Notes: a model not told the origin generated them from the sequence alone. Counted from the first letter of the stretch, positions 25,754 through 37,479 are shown. The stretch: 64,000 bases of DNA from Voacanga thouarsii (GCA_026120185.1 JANUWF010001937.1:992001-1056000); one strand, 5' to 3'. Program-made: numbers and translations.

Positions 25754-26637
25754 TATAAGAATGTCCCTAGGACTAATAGAAGTGACGATGTATAAAACCA
25801 GAACAGAGAGAAAGAAATTCAAGTTCCAATCTATAATGAATGAAATAAGAGGACACAATCAGGAAACATACAACTAGTTGATGCAGATTGGCCCTGACAA
25901 ATGAAAATTTTCACATGATGGTAGATATCAATACGGATGTATGACAACTAATTTATCTGAGTTGTTGAATTGCGTTCTAAAAAAAATACGAGTATTACCA
26001 ATCAAAGCACTGGTTGATGCAACATTCATAAAGACTATCGAATACTTTAATCTGCATCGGTCTGAGGCTATCCACTATAACAAACCATTTCCTCCGTTGA
26101 TATGGAATGCATTCTAGGCAGCTTTACAAAGGCTAGATCTTACAGGGTAATGCAGTATAATGAACTCTTTGGAATTTTCAGTGTAAGGACATACGCAAGA
26201 ATTAGTGGCAAAAGTAACAATATTTATACAGTTAAGATGTCCTCATGGGACTATAGCTGTATGAAATAGAATATTTTTGAATTGTTGTGCACATATACAT
26301 TTGCAGTCTGTCGATACCGTGGCTGGTAATTTTTAAATTTTGTTTTGCCTATTTACTCCACAAAGAAATATATTTCAGCTTACAAGCATGACTTCTACCT
26401 TGTCGGCAACAAAAATTCCTGGCGTATTGCTGACTTCTTATTAGAGGGCTACACACTAGTGCTTAAAGGTAACGGACCTGGTTGGAGGCGTACCGTACAT
26501 TTTCGAAGTGAGATGGATTACCGTAATGAAGGCTCCCCCCCCCACCCCAAGATGAAAAATTGCCATCAAGCACGACATAACATGCAAAATTATAACAATA
26601 CTCACTTTGATCCTGAACAATAAATTGTGCAATTGCA
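25754..26637 (+). pseudogene. MULE transposase pseudogene, C-terminal piece
   Basis: Continues the transposase after the Sirevirus-type insertion. FKFQSIMNEIRGHNQETYN (about 25820) and YGCMTTNLSELLNCVLKKIR (about 25935-25995) are followed by LPIKALVDATFIKTIEYFNLHR. All are diagnostic of the MULE C-terminal half. A degenerate SWIM-type zinc region lies around 26270-26340. ORF 26345-26623 ends with NEGSPPHPKMKNC..H, like the C-terminal zinc knuckle of FHY3/MULE proteins with several cysteines lost. Stops and at least two frame changes occur. No terminal inverted repeats of the MULE could be fixed. Confidence 0.8.
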
Positions 26638-29600
26638 TGAACTTGTACTATAACAAATTTATATAATCATGTTGCTTTTTCATTTCACATTGACTACCTC
26701 TGAATTCTGGCATTTTCAAACTAAACCATGATTACATAAACATTTTTAAAAAATATCATTCAATTATATGAACACTTAAAGTAGTTGAATGGGCTGATCA
26801 ATTGTATTTTTACTGATTATTATAAGCCCAAGTTAGTGGCTTGCTCAAATTAAGATTTGTTTCCCAACACCATGAAAATTTCTTTTTTTTAAAATTAAAA
26901 CTAAAATGAAGAATTGCGTAATTCATTCTACATTATGTAATACATAATTTTCACATCATGAAATGAATGTCCAGAAAAAACAGGGGACATTATCAATACG
27001 ATTTATTTCTGATTTTGAAAAATGATGTTAATGACGCATTACATTATTGCTTCCTACTAATATAAAGACGTATTAGGTAAATACATAAGATTAGAACACT
27101 TAACAAATATGCATCTTAATTGGTTAAAATTAATTGGTCTAAAGATGCATTATGAAAATGCGTCCTGTTTTAGTTAGGATGCATTTACATAATGCGTTGA
27201 GCCATTTTAGGACACCCTCCCCGAACTAGGCCAGTTGAAGTAGGGTGGCCCCAAAAAAGGCCATTCTTATCAATTACCCAAAGAAAGATAAAAGAAAAAG
27301 ATTTCCAAAAAAGTGACATCATTCTTTTGCTGCACACAAACAAATAGAAGGACAAAAGAATCGCATTTCATAAGAAATGGCATAATTCCTTTGCTTCATA
27401 GACACACCACACAGGAAGAAAGATATCTACATACTCTGAGTATGTTTGTTTCCATAACCATCAACAAATGTTCTAAAAGAGAGCACATAGTTAAAGAAGA
27501 AAGGAATAGAAACAACAAAATTCTTCATGCTATATAGCAATCTTTCTTCTTCTTATCCTTTTTCTTTTATAGTAAAAATGGATGGAATAATCATCTTCTA
27601 CTTCTATATTAAAGCTTCAAATATGCTCTTTATTATGGATCAAGATTAGAAAAAGAATAGATATCCTTGTATTCAGCAGCTCTTCCAGCGAAGGGATATC
27701 AGATCTTTCCCTACGATGAATTTTTTCTATTTCGGTAAAAGCTTAAATCTTTCAAGATAAGATGGATAGAAAAAAGAAGATAGAAAGCTGAGAAGGAAAA
27801 AAAAAAAAAGACGTCTACAGGAATAAGTTTATTGGAACTCAAAAAAAGTAAACAAGTTATGAGTTTGCTGGAGAAAATGAGTGGAATTTCAAATTTCATT
27901 GTTAATGTATGTCTGCAGAAGGTGAACATCGTGATGAATCAGAAGTTTAGCTTATTTGGCTATTCCAATCCAATTGTCATGTGCTCATTAATAATTGTGT
28001 AACTTATTAACTTTCTATAAGTTAGTACTCTACCACCATAAAACTTCTCACTTTTCACCACCTTTTCGCTCAGGTACAAAAGTCCGTCAACTATGCTTTT
28101 TACAAGACCCATCCCCATCCTCAACGGAAGTGTTCGTCACTATTTTTCCTTTCCAATCACCAGAACTCCATTATGGTCGATCTTTTTCACCATTGGCCTC
28201 CATCCATCCTTTTCATCTCACTGGAGGTGTGGAAATAGTGCATTAAGCGACCTATCAATTTGAGGTAAAGTTTTGTCAATTTTAGCTGCTAACCAGTATT
28301 TAATTACTAATTTGATATGCTTTCACTTAGGCATACCATATATATGCGCATATAGTTGCATTTTCATTTTTACATATGTTTGTACGTCAGTGTTTCTCTC
28401 TATTGCTTCTAGTTGTTAGGGTTCTTAATTCAATTGAGACTTTAGGGAGTTAATGGGAAAAGAATTGATTGCTTTTTTTTTTTTTGGTATTAAATTCAGA
28501 TTTATGTTCCAACACCAAATTTTGACTGTGATGATGGCACTTTAGTAAACATTGTTTTGTTCACATTGTCCTTTAATCTTTGTCCCTCAAAAACCAATTT
28601 AGCAGCTAGCGACGTTGAAGGTCATTCTTGGCAAGGAGCAATAAAGGATAAACAAATAGTCATGGAGGGCCTTTGGCTTGAGAGTCTGGGGTGGGAAAGG
28701 TACAATAGAAAAAGGATTGTAGTATTGTACCACGCTCATCTTTTATTTTATGTATCGGGTTGATCATCAACTAAACCCTCTCCCTACCCCCAATCCCAAC
28801 AAACACCACAAAAGAAAAAAAAAAGAAAGGAAATTTTCATCATTTTTCATTATTACCTTTTCCCAAGGGACTTGCAGTATAGTTCCACTTGATTAGGACC
28901 ATTTATACTAAGTGGTATATTTATTAGAGTTAGCAACCAAGATTGTTAATTTCTAGTTCTACTAGAAAGTTGTTAGCTAAAAAATAGGAGTGTAACAAAA
29001 TTGATCAGGGAATGCATTCAAAATTGCAACTATTTATTGGTTTGGTGAAAAAAGGAAAAGCGAATTTTTTTTTTTTTATTTACAAGCAAGAAGTCTTTGT
29101 CTTTATGAAAAAGTTGATCTTCCCCCTATTTCCAAAATAAGTATAGCTTAATATCATTTTTTTGTAAGATCTTAAGGTAATTTATTGAATTACCATATAG
29201 TGAATAAGGTATGACAGTTTGAAATTTAGGCAATCCATGTAGTACCTTTAGCTTTTCTTTTATATACATAATCGGAATGCAAGAGTAGGATGCTTTCATC
29301 GACATTAATGAAATGTTGATCATGTGAGAAGAGGCCTTTTTTGCATGGTCTTCTGATCATGTTCCTTTGTACATGACAAGGGACCAGGGAGGCCCAAGGC
29401 CTCGTGCTGCAACTTCTATGAATAAGGAGGACATTAACTCCTTAAACTAATGTGTTGACTGCTAAAATATTTTATTTAATTAGTTGAAGAAATCAACTGG
29501 AATCTTCACTTTGAGTTTGACAGTTTGAAAAAATGATAATTGTTCTACATGTTCTATTGTTTCTTTGATTACATAAACGGCAATTCGCGAATGTCGAATC

Positions 29601-29640
29601 TTAACTTAAAAATGGGATACGATTCTGGTAGCACATCATA
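26638..29640. other. Spacer with palindromic GACGCATT words, otherwise no gene seen
   Basis: From 26910 to 27200 the sequence repeats words such as GACGCATTACATTATTGC and ATGCATTATGAAAATGCGTC. These resemble the motifs on the left side of the MULE transposase (9465-10005) and may be subterminal repeats of the same element. From 27240 to 29640 I recognise nothing. ORFs at 27313, 27995 and 28557 have no domain and no splice context I could support. Homopolymer runs occur at 28472-28485 and 29067-29079. Confidence 0.4.
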
Positions 29641-29642
29641 CT

Positions 29643-30547
29643 ATGGTTGTGATGATGGTTATAAGTACATATTACCTTCTTAGTTATCCCCTTTTATGGC
29701 TAGCTACTGTTGCATGTTTTGATCAAACTAAAACATGGACATGTGGAAGTGGTCACATATTAATAGAAGTAAAGAACTATAATGGGTACTTGATGGAAGA
29801 GTGCATGAATTTTTGTTCTAGATACTTAAATGATATGGAAAACAAAACAAATAATTGTTCAAGGAAATATGGCAATTTTGATAATCTTGGTTATACTGTA
29901 GGAAAGGGCAAGTATGTTAGATTTGATAGAATAATATGAGAACAAACCCATACATATGTCCTCATGAGTACACCTATTGTAAAGTCATTTATGCAGTAAG
30001 TATATATGTATTTAACTATAACTGTCTATACTAATGATATCATAATCTCACATTATTACCATTATTTGACTACATACATATCGCACAACTCAAAAGTGCA
30101 ATGCCACATGCTAGTAATCGTTATATCCACAACCTTCATAACGAACGTTTCATGCATGGTTTAAAACCTATGTAAGTTAAAACCTTAGTTGGTATAGTAA
30201 ATAATATTAATATTTTCTAAATTGTAATATCTTTGGACTTATTGGTATGGTACATGCATATTCAAGATTATAGGAGAAAATTTAATGCCATGTTTGATGA
30301 AGAAATAAATATATTAGCAATTGGTCTAAATCTTGATGGGAGGTGCTTTAAGTCATATATTGTCAATGGATATCATTTTGAACAAAGAGTGTTAATGAAT
30401 CAATTGGTCAAAATTGGATTTTTCTCGATTTTGACTAAGACTTATAAATCATTAAATGATACTAATCTTCTAAAGAAATTTAAATTTGTTCAAGAAATCA
30501 CTTTTCAAAAAGGGAAATTCATTGATATAAAATTATTTGAGATGTAA
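29643..30547 (+). pseudogene. CACTA (En/Spm) transposase C-terminal remnant
   Basis: Two open stretches (29643-29939 and 30233-30547) share blocks with the region downstream of the catalytic core in plant CACTA transposases. GYLMEECMNFCSRYLNDME corresponds to the conserved EGY-AEECLTFCSRYL block of the DUF4218 neighbourhood. EQTHTYVLMSTPIVKSFM (about 29940-29995, after an in-frame stop) corresponds to the following EQAHRYVLFNC block. YIVNGYHFEQRV (about 30350-30390) matches the YxVNGYRFHT block. The catalytic core itself is absent. No CACTA terminus of its own was found nearby, although a non-autonomous CACTA begins at 31310. Confidence 0.65.
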
Positions 30548-31309
30548 ATCAATAGTTAATTTGGACTATACTACCAATTACATATAATGCAAATATATAA
30601 TATAACAATTAATTGTGCATAAATCATTTACTACAAATCATACAAATAATTACCTTGATGCATTTATTTTCTCTAAGACAATTCACATAAGGAATACATG
30701 AAATAGGCACATATAATGCATTTAATTTATAATACGACATTAATTTGATCAAGTATTTAATTCCCTAACACTCAATTTAGCAGGGTATTACAAGCCATGT
30801 CTATTCTAACCCTACACTCATTTTATCAGTGGCAAGTATACCTATGAAAACCACCCTCTATTGATAGGAGATGTATTAAGTCCCTCACTCCATATGCCCT
30901 GTATGAACCCCATAAACAAACAAATAGATAACTAAATAAATAATCAACCAAGTAGAATGCATAACAGAAATGGACGCACAAAAGAGCTTATAAACCAATG
31001 GAGAAGCCTCTTAAAACATTCATAGATAGAGCAAAAATGTACTCCTAGAATATAAGATCATCTTATATTTGATCCCTTGATGAATTGCTACTTCCTTTGT
31101 CTATCTTTCAATTGAATAAGATGGTAGATTTTCACTCAAAATTTACCAAAAGCATCAAGAAAGTTAATCTAACAAATCAAATTAGCATTAGATAACTTCA
31201 GCTAATAGCATGCATGATAATCTTTTTTAAAAAAACTAGAACCAATAATGTAGTTAAAAAAATTATCTTTTTAAAAATTGAAATCCCCATGTATATACAT
31301 TTATACATA
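30548..31309. other. AT-rich spacer, nothing recognised
   Basis: No ORF, repeat or RNA signature could be supported in this stretch before the CACTA element. Confidence 0.4.
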
Positions 31310-31362
31310 CACTACAGGAAAAATTGATTTTTGCGACGACCAAAAACCGTCGCAAAATCGTT

Positions 31363-31719
31363 CATATATACATGTATTAATACATATATATATATATATA
31401 TTAATATTATGTATATTAATATATATATATACACGTATGTATATATATATAAACATATATGTGTATATATGTATATATACACATATATATTTATATATAC
31501 ATACGTATATATATACATATATACATACATATCTATACATATACATATACATATATATATATACATACATATCTACAAATATATATTTATATACATATAT
31601 ATATATGTATTTTTTTACCCTATATATATTTTTTCACAATATAATTTCTTTTACAATTCATAAAAATAAGTCTTTGATAAATTATATACATTTCAAATGT
31701 TATAGATATATGGAGATTA

Positions 31720-31751
<32 letters not shown>

Positions 31752-31999
31752 ATACACACACATACATAAACATATATATACATCTATATATATATATGTA
31801 TATATTTATATATATACATATATATGTGCATATATATATAACATACATATATATATGCACATATATATGTATATATATATAAATATATACATATATATAT
31901 ATACATATATATAGATATGTAGATATATATATATATACATATATATATATGTATATCTATATACGTATATATATAAATATATATTTATAGAAATGTATG

Positions 32000-32039
<40 letters not shown>

Positions 32040-32179
32040 TATTCACAAAAATTAATATATATACAAACTTATATACATATTTATTTATATTGATATGTGT
32101 ATGTCATACGTATAAATATATACATCTATATATATACATATATATAAATGTATTAATATAGCATATTTAAATTATATTT

Positions 32180-32219
<40 letters not shown>

Positions 32220-32221
32220 TT

Positions 32222-32258
<37 letters not shown>

Positions 32259-32558
32259 AAGATGTTAATATATTTTTAATATATTAATAAATATATATAC
32301 ATACATATATATATGTATGTATATATATATTTATTTATATATATAATGTACATATATACATATATATACATGTTAATACAAATTAATACATTTTATTTAT
32401 GTTCATATATGTGTGTCTATATATATTAATATACATACATGCATATATATATATATATTTACTCAATAATATATACACATTTATATGTATATACACATAA
32501 TAATATTATATTTATATATTAAACTTAACAATGTCTTTTCACACATTTTACTATTTTA

Positions 32559-32595
<37 letters not shown>

Positions 32596-32620
32596 ATCAA
32601 AATTTAAAATTTTTTAAAGA
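31363..32620. repeat. Long TA/TACA-type microsatellite block in the CACTA element
   Basis: About 1.25 kb of interrupted TA, TATACA and short CA tracts (CA runs at about 32181-32200, 32222-32236 and 32561-32580). The Tyr/Ile-rich ORFs at 31278-31769 and 31806-32036 are artefacts of it. Confidence 0.9.
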
Positions 32621-32639
32621 TTTTTTTAGAATAGTGACG

Positions 32640-34590
32640 GATAAAAATCATTGCAAAACCCTCGCTAATTGCATTGGATTTGCGAGGGATTAGTGTTTTG
32701 AAACCCTAATCCCTTTCAAATCCGTCGCAATTAGTGAGAGTTTTCGTGAAACCCTAATCCCTCGCAAAGACGTCTCAATTAGCAAGGGTTTTGTGATAGA
32801 TTTTACAAGTCATCACTAATTTGTGAGAATTTTTTTGAAAATTAAAAAAAAATTTATTATTTTGCGGGGCGTTGCAAAACCGTTGCTAATTAGCGAGGGT
32901 TTTACGATGATTTTATTACAAAATTTTTAAAAAATAAATTTATTATCAAGCCATTGCAAAACCGTCGCTATTTTGCGAGGGTTTTGCGAAGGTTCTTTTA
33001 AAATTTTTTAAAAAATAAAATTTATTAACGAGTTGTCACAAATCCGTCACAATTAGTGAGGGTTTTCGAGGCATTGCAAAACCGTTGCTAATTAGCGAGG
33101 GTTTTGCGACGATTTTATTAAATTTTTTTTAAAAAAAATTATTATCAAGCCGTCGCAAAATCGTCACTATTTTGCGATGGCTCTTTTAATTTTTTTAAAA
33201 AAATAAAATTTATTGTCGGGCAGTTGCAAATCTGTCGCAATTAGCTAGAGTTTTCAAGGTGTTGCAAAACCGTCGCTAATTAGTGAGGGTTTTGCGACGA
33301 TTTTATTAAAATGTTTTTTAAAAAAAATTATTATCAAGTCGTCACAAAACTATCACTAATTTGTAAGGGTTTTGCGATAGTTCTTTTAAAATTTTAAAAA
33401 AATTAAATTTATTATCGGGCCGTTGTAAATCTGTCTCAAGTAGCGAAGGTTTTCGAGGTATCACAAAACTATCGCTAATTAGCGAGGGTTTTGCGACGAT
33501 TTTATTAATTTTTTTTAAAAAAAAATATTTATTGTTAAGCCGTCGCAAAGCCGTTGCTAATTTGTGAGGGTTTTGCGACGGTTCTTTTAAAAATTTTAAT
33601 TTATTATTGGGGCCGTCGCAAATTCGTCCCAATTAGCGAGGATTTCTGAGGCAACGCAAAACCGTCACTAATTAGCGAGGGTTTTACGACGATTTTATTA
33701 AATTTTTTTTAAAAAAATTATTATCAAGGCATCGCAAAACTGTCGCTAATTTGTAAGGGTTTTGCGACAGTTCTTTTAAAAAATTTAATTTATTATCAAG
33801 CCGTCTCAAATTCGTCGCAATTAGTGAGGGTTTTCGAGGCGTCGCAAAACCTTCGCTAATTAGCGAGGGTTTTGCGACGGTTCTTTCAAAAAAATTTAAA
33901 AAATTATCGGACCATCGCAAATCTGTCGCAATTAGCGAGGGTTTTTGAGGCGTTGCAAAACCCTCGTAAATTAGCGATGGTTTTGTGACGATTTTATTAA
34001 TTTTTTTTTTAAAAAAAATTTATCATCAAGCCGTCGCAAACACCGTCGCTAATTTGCAAAGGTTTTGCAACAGTTTTTTAAAAATTTTTTAAAAAAATTA
34101 AATTTATTATCAGGTTGTCGCAAATCCATCACAATTAATGAGTGTTTTGCGACGATTTTATTAAAAATTTTAAAAAAATAAATTTATTATTAAGCCGTCG
34201 CAAAATCGTCACTAATTTGCTAGGATTTTGCGATGATTGTTTTAAAAAATTTTTTAAAATTAAATTTATTATCAGGCGTCGCAAATTCGTCGCCATTTGC
34301 GAGGGTTTTGCAATGATTTTTTTTAATTATTTAGCTTTACTTTATAATTATAAAATTCCATCGCAAAACCGTCGATAATTTACGTTGATTTTGCGACGGT
34401 TCTTTTGAGCCACCGCAATTAGTGAGAGTTTTACGATAGCCGCCGCAATTAGTGAGGGTTTTGCGATAGCCGTCGCAATTAGCGAGGATTTTGCAATAGC
34501 CGTCGCAAATCCGTCGCAATTAGTGACGATTTTCATTGCCATCGCAAAATCGTCACAATTAGTGACGGTCATGTAACCGTCGCAAAATCT
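32640..34590. repeat. Tandem array (about 190-197 bp unit) of CGTCGCAAAA motifs
   Basis: The block GCAAAACCGTCGCTAATTAG recurs with variations at about 32873, 33069, 33260, 33457, 33651, 33839 and 33950. Most steps are 188-197 bp and the last is shorter. Each unit holds three sub-blocks in which CCGTCGCAAAACCGTCGCTA is followed by its near complement (GCGAGGGTTTTGCGACGG), separated by T/A-rich linkers. Near the right end the linkers drop out and the motif repeats at about 40-60 bp. Many arms can fold back on themselves. Confidence 0.85.
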
Positions 34591-34811
34591 AATTTTTCCG
34601 TTGTGATACATATATAAGTTCTATTGATTGTGATAAATATGTTGATGATATTAGAATCATTGATAATAAAATACACAACCTTTCATTAAATTTATGCTAT
34701 TGATTGTGATAATTGAAGAAGTATAAAATAAAAATAAAAATTATTAAAATGATATGTAAAGACAATTTACTTCTTTCTTTACTTTTAGAATATATATTTA
34801 AATAAGGCTAA

Positions 34812-35178
34812 TGTTATGAATTATTGGAATCTCCATTAATAAGTGGAGGCTCCACTAATTATGGATTTATGTGAATTATTAGAAGATTTTTATGGATGTC
34901 CACCATTTAGTGGAGACACCATTAATTGAGATTAGTTGAAGATGATGTATGCCATGATGTATTTCACTAATTAGAGCTCTATAAATAGAGCTATTCTCTA
35001 AGCTTGTAATACACCATCATTTTGTGAAAGAAAGATTAGTGAAAGAAATATTAGAGAAAGAATTGTGAGAGAAAGAAAGAGAGAAGTTTGAAGAGAAATT
35101 CTTGTGCAAAGAATAGTTAGAATTTTCTTAGTGTGTAGTGTGTAGATTTTATTCTAACACTACCCTAATTTTATAACA
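34812..35178 (+). repeat. 5' LTR of the Ale-type element
   Basis: 367 bp, TGTTATGAAT...TTATAACA. Contains TATAAATAGAGC (about 34981-34992) as a plausible TATA box, followed by GA-rich sequence. Confidence 0.95.
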
Positions 35179-35193
35179 CGTTATCAGCACGAG
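35179..35193 (+). promoter_or_regulatory. Primer binding site of the Ale-type element
   Basis: The LTR is followed by CGTTATCAGCACGAG. The TTATCAGCACG word directly after the 5' LTR is typical of Ale/Retrofit-type Copia elements. Confidence 0.7.
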
Positions 35194-35457
35194 TCTCTGC
35201 CGTTATGAAAGCCAGAAGACAGGTACGCATTTATTGATCTCGCTAAATTCGAATTTGTAGCCCTTGATATTTCTGGAAAAAAAAATTTTTATGTTATGCA
35301 AAAATGCATCTAAATGCTAAAAAAAAAGGAGATCCATATGTCATGTGGATAAAAAGAAAGATTTGACCACCTGAAGATGGTCGTACTACCCACTGCACGG
35401 TATGAATGGTTGCACCTGAAGTTGCAAGATTGTAAAACCGTGAACTCCGTGATGTAT

Positions 35458-35830
35458 AAAACTACATCTTAGTTAAAAATTTTACAGAGAAAAAGTTACT
35501 GATGAAGTTATATTGGAGAAGACATTCTCCACTTTTCATGTCCTACAGTAACAATATCGAGAAAAATGGTATCCCAAATTGACAAATTTAACATGAGTTA
35601 TTATTGAGAAATCATGAAGCCAGATGAATTGGCTCAACAGCACTCCCAGAAGTGAATGCTGTTGGCTCCAGCAGAAGCCATCGTTATAGTTGTAGTTGTG
35701 ACAGTGGCCGTGGTTATGGTCATGGACACACTCGATATTTCCCTTATCACAGAGAAATACTGGCCACCTGAAGTGGAACAGAAAAGATAATAAGGGAAAA
35801 GATATTTCCATTAATAATAAGCATCATATC
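35458..35830 (+). pseudogene. Copia gag fragment (UBN2-type), broken
   Basis: Across several frames the sequence retains gag-type blocks: VILEKTFSTFHVLQ (about 35505), then QYREKWYPKLT, then a Gly/Arg-type stretch encoded around 35680-35760. This is the C-terminal half of an Ale-type gag. The zinc-knuckle that should follow is absent, because sequence belonging to the RKD 3' end begins at about 35835. Upstream 35200-35450 is leader or degenerate gag. Confidence 0.6.
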
Positions 35831-35844
35831 TTTTATTCATATCA

Positions 35845-37207
35845 CTAATGTTCATATGAACTTGAGGATACATGATTATAGTTGCTCTTTTGTAATTGAG
35901 CTGACAAATGTAAGATGAAGGTTTGTAATTGTTCTTTTTCAATATTTACATTAGAGGAAACTAAACAATTAGTAATTATGGACTTCAGCTCCTCTTTTTC
36001 GACATCCTCCTCCTTTTCTTTCCCCTTTGAGCCAGCATCGAGACTAGCAGCAGAATTAGCCGTAAAATTACTGCGATATGAGTCTTGAGATTTTATGATC
36101 TCCTTAAGTTTATTATTTGTCTCAATTTCTGTGTTTGGTCCTCTAACTGCGTATTAGGACTTTCTTCTACCAACTGTTTTTCACATTCCAGTATCGCAAT
36201 GGCTTCTTTTAATTTCTTCTCAGCCATATGTCCTCATTCTTCTTTATTTTGCATATCCTGTAAATCGAAGTGATATCATCGGTTATTTACTTATAAATTT
36301 TTCATAGTTTCATACTTGCAAATTATAAGTATGTATGAGAGAGAACCTGAACATTCTTGATTATGGTCTCCAATCTCACCAATTTCCTGTGAGGCCATCG
36401 ACGAATTCCTAACTCCCTACATCTTTTCTTGAGACGGGTTATGCCAATATTCAATTCTTTGGCTGCGCTCTTGATTGGTAGGTAAAAGTATTGAGAAATT
36501 GTTTCTCTTGATAGTGTCTGGGAGTTATTGCCCTTCTTCTCTCTCTGCCTCTTAATCATCTTCTTCTCCCCAAGAATTTTGTCTGCAATAATATCTTGAA
36601 CTTCGATATTATGCATTTCATGAGTACTTACTCCGACTTCGTTGTCAAGACCACTCATTATTTCTCCTAGAAAAATAAAATAATATAAGTAAAGGTAATA
36701 CCATTCAAAATCCATGTTTAAATGGATAATAACCTGGAATCATATTCTGGCTTTGTTCAAAATCCATTAGAGAGTAGAAAGGATCATGCACAAGCATATC
36801 CTCATTCAAAGGAATAGCATCAAGAGGAACAGTATCAAAAGCAATCTCTTGTAGGGGCAGATCAACTTGGTCCAAAGCAGTATGTTCAAAACTTCCACTG
36901 ATTTATAGAAAAAATAAACCAAAAGAGAGTTTAATTTCATTATCAAGCATACTAAAAACAAATGGAAGCCCTCAAAGGTATCTCACCTGAAATTAGGAGG
37001 AAGTGGTTGGTTTGGAAAAGAAAACATATTAAAATCTTCTGCGTTCGAATTAGGCAGAAGCGGTTGGCTTGGAAAGGAAAACATATCAAAATCTTCTGCG
37101 TTCGAATTAGGCAGAAGCGGTTGGTTTGAAAAAGAAAATACATCAAAATCTGCTGCAGAAACCGAGTCAAAATTTGACCATGTCTCAAATGAATTACTAG
37201 TCTCCAT
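35845..37207 (-). pseudogene. RKD-like RWP-RK transcription factor gene captured in the retrotransposon
   Basis: Four exons can be built with GT-AG junctions: exon 1 37207-36987, exon 2 36897-36734, exon 3 36666-36347, exon 4 from 36257. Phases fit and exons 1-3 are open for 235 codons. Exon 3 encodes the full RWP-RK domain, with ISQYFYLPIKSAAKELNIGI followed by LKKRCRELGIRRWPHRK. RWP-RK proteins of the RKD group are plant DNA-binding regulators of egg cell identity and embryogenesis. A TGA at 36236-36234, eight codons into exon 4, truncates the protein to about 242 residues. Beyond it the coiled-coil region (EKKLKEAIAILECEKQLVEE) is still readable, and after one frame change an open tail runs to a stop at 35847-35845. 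Exon 1 carries tandem copies of a 63-bp unit. A TA-rich stretch and CT-rich leader lie at 37255-37400. The gene is antisense to the element, and retained introns mean it was not copied from its own mRNA. Confidence 0.88.
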
Positions 37208-37479
37208 ATCTGCTTTGTGATTTTTGTTTTTGATGTTTACTAATGACTGATAACTGATATATATATCGATACATATATATATATATATCTGTATGAGGAA
37301 GAAGAAGAGGTAGATGGTAGGTAGAGGGTCGGAGGAGAAGAAAAGACAAGAGAGGAAGAGGAAAAGTCGGTACCGGGAAGAGTGAAAAAAAAAAGGAGAT
37401 ATTTTTCTTGGCATTTCCTGCTTGTCATCATTTTTTTATATTTTTTCTCTTGTGAAATCATTATTCCCTAAATTAGGGG

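Larger units (their letters stand above)
31310..34605. mobile_element. Complete non-autonomous CACTA element, ATA target duplication
   Basis: The left terminus is CACTACAGGAAAAATTGATT. The right terminus ends CTAATTTTTCCGTTGTG, its inverted partner with a few mismatches. The trinucleotide ATA precedes the left end (31307-31309) and follows the right end (34606-34608), as expected for the 3-bp duplication of CACTA transposition. The inside has no transposase, only a long TA-rich microsatellite and an array of short motifs (CCGTCGCAAAA and relatives). Such motifs are typical of the subterminal transposase-binding repeats of this superfamily. ORFs reported within are microsatellite translations or repeat frames. 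It must depend on a transposase supplied elsewhere. Confidence 0.9.

Noticed and set aside
27995..28763. Possible host exons (ORFs 27995-28246 and 28557-28763)
   Set aside because: No domain, no coherent splice sites and no similarity I can recognise.
31278..32036. Tyr/Ile-rich ORFs of up to 163 codons
   Set aside because: They are translations of the TA/TATACA microsatellite inside the CACTA element.
32640..34590. CRISPR-like regularly spaced repeat array
   Set aside because: This is plant DNA. The repeat lies inside a CACTA element, and the spacers are diverged linkers rather than unique sequences.
33342..34611. Several overlapping ORFs of 60-96 codons with repeated peptide motifs
   Set aside because: They follow the period of the CGTCGCAAAA tandem array on both strands and have no independent coding signal.
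35845..37207. RKD as an ordinary host gene beside a retrotransposon
   Set aside because: gag of the same element lies on one side and its integrase tail, RT and RNase H on the other, with LTRs and GCTAA duplications enclosing everything.
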